Below, in pieces: positions 29,645 to 36,213 of a stretch of 36,213 nt of DNA. The stretch is taken from the IMG/VR virus record IMGVR_UViG_3300008448_000289, positions 1 to 36,213 of that record; one strand, 5' to 3'. The stretch comes from a virus. The position numbers were made by a program, and so were the translations under genes. How positions within the stretch are numbered: position 1 is the first letter of the stretch; every line of letters starts with the position of its first letter. Below the pieces are notes generated by a model. That model worked only from the letters and a program-made list of their open reading frames with translations. It had not been told where the DNA came from and did no database searches.

Positions 29645-32600
29645 TTAAGCAGGTAACAGTCGGTCAGTTTTCACAGCAGGGGCTTGCTTAGTTTTGCCCG
29701 TACGTGCCTTCCGAACCTGCGCCATCATTTGATACAGTTTTTTGGCTCCTGCCTTAGTGGAGCCATTACCGAGATGCGATACCACATCAGCCGGGATGAC
29801 GAACTCGCCATCAGCCAACGCAGCACGTTGTACACTCTTGCCACGAATCACAGCAGGGATATCGTCAGACATTCCATCGCCGGGACCGTCTAGCAACTTA
29901 CCGCCAGCCTTGTACTCAGGAAGGCTACCAAGTCCGCCAGCAGCAAAGCCAAAGTTGTAATCTTCACCGATAGCCCCGCCATCAGCAAACTGCATTACAT
30001 CCCCATACGGATTCTGGGCTTGCATGAAATCGGCAAGAGCAGCGGGGTCCATACTCGGTCCCATGCCTTGAGTATTAGCTTGCTGAGTCTGCTGAGTAGT
30101 GGCAGGGGGAGCACCAGCATAAACAGGTCTTTCACTGACAATTTTAAATTTCTTGTCGCCCTTGACCTGCGCGTTACTGATCGGCTTGCCCTGCATAAAG
30201 TTATGGATCAGATCCGTCATCATGAAGTCTTGGATGCGACGAGCATCTTCGTTTTGCGGACCTGATCCCATCGAGTTCAGCCACGGCTGTACGACCTGTC
30301 GATACATGACATTAGCATCTGCATCTTTGGGAACAACGCCATTCTTCACAGCATTGTTGATGACCTGCGTCATGTCGTACACAAAGTCTTCGTTGCCCGT
30401 ACGTCCGTACTTCTCTTGACCAGCAAATTCGTTTTTGTTGGTGCGGTAGAAATTGATAAAGCCTTGAGCAAGTTCTTCAGGCGGAGCAGCGCCTAACCCA
30501 CGACCTTTATCAACCGCGTCCCAATAATTACGCAGGGCTACATCACCGTACTCTTTGGTGTTGACAAGAGAAGCACCAATAGCAGCAACAGCCGCCGCTG
30601 CCAACGCAGTGACGGGACCACCAAATTGAGCAGCGGTCATAGCCGCATTAAACGCGGCTCGCCCTTCTTTACCGGATTCAATCGCCTTAGCGGTATTGTA
30701 TGCCCCGAGCGCAGCCGTTGCTGCACCTGTCGGAGTTCCAAGACTGGAGAAGTCCACACCTGCTTTTAAATTACCAAGACTGAAACCTGCTTTAGGATCA
30801 GTCAGCGCCCAGTTTTTGAATGCATCAGCATACTCAGTCGGCATTCTTTGTAGTGCAGCAGATATTCCTTCGGTGCCGCCCATCTGTCCGGCTTTCACTA
30901 ATGCTTGGAAAGCAGGCATACCGATCTTGGAGATCAACATACTTTGCTGGAGACTTTCGCCAGCCGTACCGCCACCGGTAGTGGTAGTAGTATCTCCGCC
31001 ACCCGAGGTATCACCGCCGCCACCACCCGGAGGAGTTGGAGTATACGGGCTTCTTACTGGGGCAGTAAAAGCCATGAATTCGGGATTCTTCGCCCGGCGA
31101 TTTAATTCAGCCACGTAGTCCATCGTCGGCTTGGTATCAACCGGCGGCTTGGGCGGAGCATTGACCATCTCCATATATCGCTGCCGTTGATCTGCAAACG
31201 GATTCTCAGGAGGCAAAATCGCTGGGGGTGATGGCTTAGGTTGCGGGAGAGTCAGCAACGGATTCTCAAAACGAACATCCGAGTTATCTCGGTTTGGATC
31301 AACCACCGCCGGGTCTTCATATTTCGGTGCCGGATCAAATACTGCACCGCCGTCAGCAAACCGCTCTTCACCCGTAAACGGGTCAACCTTCGTATCGTAA
31401 CCAGACAACACCTCGCGGGGCTGCGGCACGTTCGACAGGTACTGTGGCGAGTAGTTGGCCTTGACAACCGTGGAAAGCGGGTAGTTTTGGTTCGGATGCG
31501 GGTATGCCATCGGCAGGTTCATATCCTGACCAGATGCCTGCACAGACCCACCAGCGGCGTAACCCGGTGCCAATTCATACGGGTTGTAGGGTACAAGACC
31601 TTTTTTGGTTCTCTTGTAGTACGTTCCCGGCAAGAAGTAACCGTACTCTTTACCGTACCCATACATCGGGTTAAAGCCGCCCGGTATATACATCGTGTCA
31701 TCGCCGTAAGGACTATCTGACGGCATCTTGTACTCAGGCGTAAAGGCGTCTGCTACACCCGCAAATGTGGCGCTTCTGGACAAACTCCTACCAAAGTCAG
31801 ACTCAAAACCGCCACCGAGCCGGTCGATGAATGTGCTACGAGCCTGCGGGGATTTGAACAACGAGGTAATACCCTCGCCTATACCTCGAAGCCCCGTATT
31901 AGCGGCGGCATCAGGAGCCATATAAGCAATGTTTGCTGCGCGTCCTGCGGCTAAATCTGCGGCTGTGGGAGCACCCTTGAATGCGTTGGCCGACTTGAAG
32001 AAATCAAGTCCATCCGAAGAGGGAGGAGGCGCAATTTTGATAGGTATCTGACCACCCATACCAGAAGCCACATCTGGCGGACCCATCAAATCTGCCGGGA
32101 CAGTCGGATTAACTACAGGCGTGGCACCCACCGTCTGCTTGGCAGCTTCAATAGCCTTATTTGTTTTGGCTACCTCTTCAGCAGAAACACGGGGAGCGGC
32201 CTCCGTCAAGGATGCGCCTTGCAGGGCTTGGGCGATATTGGCCCCGCTGTACGCACCCAGACCCGCCATCAAACCTTTTTGCAAGTCGCCTTCAATGAGG
32301 CCAGTAACTCCGCCAACCAACAGACCCGTGCCGATAGCCTGATTACCGAACCCAATAGTCTTGGCAACACCAGCCAAAGCCGGTCCAATAACCGGAATGC
32401 TGGGCAGGATCGCCCCAGCGATCATCGGCAGAATCTTCTTGAGGAACGAGAACTGGGGTTCGCCCGTCACTGGGTCATACAGATCCCGCTCGTTGGCACC
32501 GTAGGCCATAGCAAGTTGTTGCAATCCCGCCACTTCACGGGGGGTCATCTTGACCCGCATTACGTCCGAGTCAGCATACGGAGACGCAACCAAGGAGCCT

Positions 32601-32647
32601 AACCCGGCCTGAGATGGATTCATGTATTGCGGGTCGTTGTTGTACAT
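29645..32647 (-). CDS. Large ejection/internal virion-type protein
   Basis: 1000 residues. Hydrophobic Gly/Ala segments lie near 72-135 (ILPMIAGAILPSIPVIGPAL; GTGLLVGGVTGLI) and again near 665-700 (AALAAAAVAAIGASL-like), fitting proteins that enter membranes during DNA ejection. Repeated motifs YAAGGSV, FADGGAV, FADGGAI and FAAGGLG are present. The C-terminal 90 residues (GPGDGMSDDIPAVIRGK, then ALADGEFVIPADVVSHLGNG, AGAKKLYQMM) match a domain I recognise at the end of many phage virion proteins. A GGGGGGAG ribosome binding site precedes it. Confidence 0.7.
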   Translation of the reverse strand: MYNNDPQYMNPSQAGLGSLVASPYADSDVMRVKMTPREVAGLQQLAMAYGANERDLYDPVTGEPQFSFLKKILPMIAGAILPSIPVIGPALAGVAKTIGFGNQAIGTGLLVGGVTGLIEGDLQKGLMAGLGAYSGANIAQALQGASLTEAAPRVSAEEVAKTNKAIEAAKQTVGATPVVNPTVPADLMGPPDVASGMGGQIPIKIAPPPSSDGLDFFKSANAFKGAPTAADLAAGRAANIAYMAPDAAANTGLRGIGEGITSLFKSPQARSTFIDRLGGGFESDFGRSLSRSATFAGVADAFTPEYKMPSDSPYGDDTMYIPGGFNPMYGYGKEYGYFLPGTYYKRTKKGLVPYNPYELAPGYAAGGSVQASGQDMNLPMAYPHPNQNYPLSTVVKANYSPQYLSNVPQPREVLSGYDTKVDPFTGEERFADGGAVFDPAPKYEDPAVVDPNRDNSDVRFENPLLTLPQPKPSPPAILPPENPFADQRQRYMEMVNAPPKPPVDTKPTMDYVAELNRRAKNPEFMAFTAPVRSPYTPTPPGGGGGDTSGGGDTTTTTGGGTAGESLQQSMLISKIGMPAFQALVKAGQMGGTEGISAALQRMPTEYADAFKNWALTDPKAGFSLGNLKAGVDFSSLGTPTGAATAALGAYNTAKAIESGKEGRAAFNAAMTAAQFGGPVTALAAAAVAAIGASLVNTKEYGDVALRNYWDAVDKGRGLGAAPPEELAQGFINFYRTNKNEFAGQEKYGRTGNEDFVYDMTQVINNAVKNGVVPKDADANVMYRQVVQPWLNSMGSGPQNEDARRIQDFMMTDLIHNFMQGKPISNAQVKGDKKFKIVSERPVYAGAPPATTQQTQQANTQGMGPSMDPAALADFMQAQNPYGDVMQFADGGAIGEDYNFGFAAGGLGSLPEYKAGGKLLDGPGDGMSDDIPAVIRGKSVQRAALADGEFVIPADVVSHLGNGSTKAGAKKLYQMMAQVRKARTGKTKQAPAVKTDRLLPA

Positions 32648-32652
32648 ACTCC

Positions 32653-32665
32653 CCCCACGGGGTCA
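32653..32665. promoter_or_regulatory. Short inverted repeat between fibre and ejection genes
   Basis: GGTCAA-G-TTGACC lies in the 39-nt gap upstream of the minus-strand gene at 32647. On the minus strand a weak TCGAAT-17-TACTAT promoter-like pair lies just before it. It could be an internal promoter with operator, but the match is weak. Confidence 0.3.
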
Positions 32666-32686
32666 AGTTGACCGGATAGTATCATT

Positions 32687-33301
32687 TCAGGTAGAGACAT
32701 TCGACACCCACGTAACTGTGATAATAACTGACGGGATCTCGGGAATGTTCCCCGAAGCGGGGGCGGCAAGCAGGATTACGTTTGTATCCGGTGACTGCCA
32801 AGCAATCTCAAAATAGTCCCCATCAGACATCGTAATGACCCAGTTCCAAGCAGCAACGATTTCGTTGTTGGGGCCGTCTATAACTATTTTAGTGGCGGAG
32901 TACGCCACGTTGTTCCCGTTGACCCGTAACCATATAAATACGTCCGTTGCTCCACCGCCAGTTTTGTCTAGCTGTGCCGAAAACTGAATGTTGTATACGG
33001 CGGTTTCCGAAACGTATACCCGGTTCGTATCCTTGCTAACGCTAAATACAGTTTCTTGGTTGTCGTAGGTGCTATTAACCTTCATCAAGTTAACAGTATT
33101 GGCAACCGGGTTCGTCTGCGTAGTCGTATCGTAAAAAGATCCGTGCGGCTTGGGTGCGTTGAACGAGTTCGATACGAGATTGAAGAAAAGGCGCAGGATG
33201 TTAGAGAACTGATCCTGATAACGTTGTTCATACGCATTCGGAGCCACCGGTAGGTTCGGGGCCACAAGGTTACGAACTTTTTGTAACCGCGTATTACTCA
33301 T
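32687..33301 (-). CDS. C1q/TNF-like jelly-roll fibre-head protein
   Basis: 204 residues. A helical N-terminal stalk (YEQRYQDQFSNILRLFFNLV, about 23-45) leads to a beta-rich domain with TNRVYVSETAVYNIQFSAQL, DVFIWLRVNGNN and SDGDYFEIAWQS, the pattern of C1q-like trimeric heads in phage neck and tail fibres. A receptor- or glycan-binding role is likely. It overlaps the neck protein gene by 4 nt and precedes the ejection protein by 39 nt. Confidence 0.75.
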   Translation of the reverse strand: MSNTRLQKVRNLVAPNLPVAPNAYEQRYQDQFSNILRLFFNLVSNSFNAPKPHGSFYDTTTQTNPVANTVNLMKVNSTYDNQETVFSVSKDTNRVYVSETAVYNIQFSAQLDKTGGGATDVFIWLRVNGNNVAYSATKIVIDGPNNEIVAAWNWVITMSDGDYFEIAWQSPDTNVILLAAPASGNIPEIPSVIITVTWVSNVST

Positions 33302-35625
33302 CTACGACCATCCGGACGTACGTCGATACGCATCATACCCATCTGCCACGCAACGCCAAGATCAACCGAATCAAGTCGGAAGGACATCTGACGGCCACGG
33401 ACACGGGTATATACCTGACCGGTATACTGCTCAATCGGTATCTTCGAAGTCTCCTGAACAGTCGGACTGTCAGCAGGGGCGTAATTAGTGCCTGAGTTCT
33501 GACGAGCCTTGACTGTCAAAGTTACGCTTGGGGTATTCGACGATGAGTTGTTGAACGTCAGGTCAGGCAGGATGCGCCACACGTACCCAAAAGACTGCCC
33601 GTCTTGAATATCAAAATCTGACGACTCGATGTAAGCAGCAATAGGACGGATTTCGATCAAGGACCGATCATCATTACCGTACTCATGGTTCATGATCTGA
33701 TTGGGTATCTCGTAGGTTACCCGCGAGTACTGAATATGGCTTGCCGCAGTCGTGCCGTTATAACCACGAACACATCCGGTCAGAGAAGTAGACGTAATAC
33801 CTGTGTAGTAAATTTGCTCCGAATCAATTGTTACAATACCCGGGACCGGATAAGTGGTAGCATTTAGCAGAGTAATATTGGTAACAGACGAGTTTATTGC
33901 CGAACTCAAATAAGAAGTCTGTAAGCTAAAAGCAGCCATTGGATACTGACGCAGCGGCGAATCCAGCCAGTAACTGCGGGGCAAATTACCGTAGTACCAA
34001 ATCTGTTCTAGGTGGTTATAAATCACGTATCGGTCGTTAGTGAGGCTATTGGACGACGGGTAAAACCACCAAATTTCGTTATATCCTTGGTTAGCTCCAC
34101 AAACAACTTGAGAGATCTGCTCTGGATTTATGTCAGTGAAGATGTACTGACGAAGGGTGCAAGGCAGCGTCTCCACACGACCTGAATACATATAGAACTT
34201 ATCCGTACCCATCCAGTACGTCACGTTGTTAATTGTGATCGCCGCATTCGGGGAGATGATGGAGATATTGTCCATCAGCAAGTTGATACCCCACACATAC
34301 GGAGGGCCGAGGTACTGCATAGAGAACAGCGCGGCGTCGGTCCAAATCAGGATTTCCTGACGAGTGTCCGTAGAAGCAACAACGTACGAACCGTACGAAA
34401 GCCGGGTCTCACCTGACTGATTCAGGGTTGATGGCACCCACTCAAACGGATTATCAGCATCTGACCAGCGAATCAAAAGCGGGTCAAAAGTCTCACTAAA
34501 GTTGGTTGGATTGTATGGGTTAGATCCGAAGGCAATACAGAAGTTACCGGAGCTAGATGTAGCCACCTGATAAGTCGTGTTTGGTACGTGTTGCCCTGCG
34601 TAACTAAACGTGTAGCTACCCGCCGAACCTGACGTAGTTGCGGCTGAGATGGGTACAGAAGTACTACCCAAGACATAAGCAGTCGTGACGTAAGTCCCCG
34701 CCGGAATCCCAGTACCCGTAACGACAGCGCCAGTATCAATCCCGGTGGGGTCCGAAACAGTTATTGTAGTTACACCGCTTAAAAACGTAGCCGCCGTAGT
34801 GTGCTTGACCTGCGTATTGGCGTATGAGTTGAGCGTTACCGCCCGTGCCCAAGTCGAAGTGTCTTTGACCCAATAATAAATCGGACCGCCGCGAGGGTTG
34901 ATCAATAGGTTTTCTTGATCGTTATCTTGTGACCAAAGACGTAGTTGGTTAGAAATAGCAGACCCAACACCCCATCCGCCGAAGCCCCACGGACCGTAAC
35001 CCCAACCAAGACCACTAGAGTAGGTGGCACTACCCGCGTCGATTTCCAAAGCAGCCGTAACTGCACTGCCACCACCTGTGCCTGTACCTGTTGCAGCAGT
35101 AGAACCTACTATAGCGAATGTAGTGCTAGATGGGGTCTCAATAACTTCAAACGAACCAATACCCAACGCAGCCGAATACAGCGTGATGCCGTTAACTGTG
35201 ACAGGAGTTCCGGCAGGGCTATTAGTAAATGTAACCCACGTACCTATTGTCAGATCATGGTTAGCCGAAGTTGTGACGATAACTTTATAGCTACCGTTCG
35301 TCGTGGCAAACGGATCAGTGGGTAATGTAACTGTAGAAGCCAGCGGGGTAATGTCGTGGTAGATACCTAAATACTCAACATAAAACTTCTGGTTGGTACC
35401 CAGACCTAAAAGGTTTTCGGTAACAAGTGTGATCCAATTGAACAGCGACCGGCAGGTACCAACAAACGTATTGGTCGGGGCGGTTTGGTTGATCCAACCG
35501 CCGATCTTTTCTGCATACCCCGAACGGAACCGAACCTTGTCGCAAGCAAAGTAGCCACCTTCGTTAGCGTAGCTAGTCGATTCCTTGTTAACCCCCGGAC
35601 GGAGCGTAAGTTTTTGTAACGGCAT
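33298..35625 (-). CDS. Neck / DNA stabilisation protein (P22 gp10-like type)
   Basis: 775 residues. The opening MPLQKLTLRPGVNKESTSYA and FACDKVRFRSGYAEKIGGW, plus the Gly/Trp-rich GWGYGPWGFGGWGVG (about 205-220), match a family of phage head-tail stabilisation proteins with a beta-propeller. An Ig-like or adhesin-like insertion sits near 285-345 (VSDPTGIDTGAVVTGTGIPA). This protein would close the portal and attach tail parts after packaging. The rest is beta-rich. Minus strand, overlapping the fibre and lysozyme genes. Confidence 0.72.
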   Translation of the reverse strand: MPLQKLTLRPGVNKESTSYANEGGYFACDKVRFRSGYAEKIGGWINQTAPTNTFVGTCRSLFNWITLVTENLLGLGTNQKFYVEYLGIYHDITPLASTVTLPTDPFATTNGSYKVIVTTSANHDLTIGTWVTFTNSPAGTPVTVNGITLYSAALGIGSFEVIETPSSTTFAIVGSTAATGTGTGGGSAVTAALEIDAGSATYSSGLGWGYGPWGFGGWGVGSAISNQLRLWSQDNDQENLLINPRGGPIYYWVKDTSTWARAVTLNSYANTQVKHTTAATFLSGVTTITVSDPTGIDTGAVVTGTGIPAGTYVTTAYVLGSTSVPISAATTSGSAGSYTFSYAGQHVPNTTYQVATSSSGNFCIAFGSNPYNPTNFSETFDPLLIRWSDADNPFEWVPSTLNQSGETRLSYGSYVVASTDTRQEILIWTDAALFSMQYLGPPYVWGINLLMDNISIISPNAAITINNVTYWMGTDKFYMYSGRVETLPCTLRQYIFTDINPEQISQVVCGANQGYNEIWWFYPSSNSLTNDRYVIYNHLEQIWYYGNLPRSYWLDSPLRQYPMAAFSLQTSYLSSAINSSVTNITLLNATTYPVPGIVTIDSEQIYYTGITSTSLTGCVRGYNGTTAASHIQYSRVTYEIPNQIMNHEYGNDDRSLIEIRPIAAYIESSDFDIQDGQSFGYVWRILPDLTFNNSSSNTPSVTLTVKARQNSGTNYAPADSPTVQETSKIPIEQYTGQVYTRVRGRQMSFRLDSVDLGVAWQMGMMRIDVRPDGRR

Positions 35626-36113
35626 TAGCGTACTCCAGACAGGTACAACGCCCGTTCATCATTGCGACGTTTGACCAGACCCGGCAGCACTCGACCACCG
35701 GCCTTAGTCCATTTCAAGAATTCATCTGCTGCCTCGTCAAAGTCTCCCCGGTTTGTCTTCATCCGGAGAGAAGATCTCTGAAGATTTCCCAGTCCCACGT
35801 TGAAGGCAAAACTAACGAGAGAATCAAAGACTCCTTGGCGACCAGAAGCAGCAGGGCAAAGTCGAAGAACACCACGCTCAAACCGGCGAAGATCCTCAGC
35901 AAGAATAGAATCCACCTCTCCCATAGAGATGACGCGATTCCAACCCTCGGGTATCGGTAGATTCTTGCGCTCATGGAATGGGACGTTTGCGTGTGTTGAG
36001 TCAATTACATGGCCGACACCGATAGTCCACAAGAGGGCAGGGCAGCGGTAAGGTTTATTCCTTACCCCCTCATGGTGTTTGATCATGTCAATGGCGGCAG
36101 CGGAGACTTTCAT
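35625..36113 (-). CDS. GH24 phage lysozyme (endolysin)
   Basis: 162 residues. The catalytic pattern E-8aa-(D/C)-5aa-T of T4-type lysozymes is met by E15, C24 and T30 in HHEGVRNKPYRCPALLWTIGVGH. The C-terminal part has FAFNVGLGNLQRSSL and a basic end. There is no signal or SAR segment, so it should depend on a holin to reach the peptidoglycan. It begins in an ATGA overlap with the holin-like gene upstream. Confidence 0.93.
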   Translation of the reverse strand: MKVSAAAIDMIKHHEGVRNKPYRCPALLWTIGVGHVIDSTHANVPFHERKNLPIPEGWNRVISMGEVDSILAEDLRRFERGVLRLCPAASGRQGVFDSLVSFAFNVGLGNLQRSSLRMKTNRGDFDEAADEFLKWTKAGGRVLPGLVKRRNDERALYLSGVR

Positions 36114-36213
36114 CGCTTGCGCTTGTGCTTCTTGGCTGTCGCAACTGTAAAGGTCAGGGCAATGATGGACAGGCAGATATTCAGCGCCGTCTCACCTATC
36201 GTTCCAATGCTGG
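36110..36213 (-). CDS. Holin-like protein, 5' part outside the window
   Basis: Only the last 33 residues are present: a hydrophobic segment (ALNICLSIIALTFTVATA) followed by a basic tail KKHKRKR. Membrane span plus basic tail directly upstream of, and overlapping with, the lysozyme gene is the usual holin arrangement. The start lies beyond the right edge. Confidence 0.65.
   Translation of the reverse strand, partial: SIGTIGETALNICLSIIALTFTVATAKKHKRKR

Overview
The window reads as about 36 kb of a tailed double-stranded DNA bacteriophage genome, probably podovirus-like and infecting a Gram-negative bacterium. The phage call rests on a complete replication module (family A DNA polymerase, primase-helicase fusion, SNF2 helicase, Cas4/RecB-like nuclease, VRR-NUC nuclease) facing a virion module (neck/stabilisation protein, C1q-like fibre protein, ejection-type proteins, polyvalent protein) plus a GH24 lysozyme and the end of a holin-like gene. 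I see no integrase, tRNA or rRNA. Terminase, portal, capsid and most tail genes are absent and presumably lie outside the window. The host call is inference.

Layout. (1) 1-1709: accessory genes ending at a strong terminator. (2) 1710-2017: a regulatory stretch with a repeated GGTGCGAACG motif and a sigma70-type promoter. (3) 2018-3403: an operon of very small genes, three of them short GTG/ATG-start genes that a 60-residue cutoff misses. (4) 3421-3778: a self-contained promoter-gene-terminator unit with operator-like inverted repeats. (5) 3796-5013: VRR-NUC nuclease, DUF3310 protein and a protein with weak RAMP/Cas7-like features. (6) 5017-5535: an array of about 90 degenerate NNGGY pentanucleotides, cut into four blocks by three copies of an identical AT/G-rich spacer. 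(7) 5557-9464: a translationally coupled methyltransferase, HTH-sigma region 4 fusion and two glycosyltransferases. (8) 9466-13859: small DNA-binding-type genes, GNAT, HNH, zinc finger, DNA polymerase and Fe-S nuclease. (9) 13861-14015: a structured, terminator-ended non-coding stretch. (10) 14028-20265: helicase, putative ssDNA-binding protein, HTH regulator and primase-helicase.

At 20265/20270 transcription becomes convergent. The minus strand from the right edge back to 20270 carries holin-like end, lysozyme, neck protein, fibre-head protein, three ejection-type proteins and a 2145-residue polyvalent protein with ParB-like, zincin-like and LPD38-like parts. These genes are packed with 1-40 nt gaps or overlaps, so they probably form one late operon whose promoter is off the right edge.

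The most unusual element is the pentanucleotide array at 5017-5535. Next are the structured RNA candidate at 13861-14015, the GGTGCGAACG motif family, the HTH-sigma4 fusion and the polyvalent protein. Function calls come from motif recognition by eye; no searches were run.
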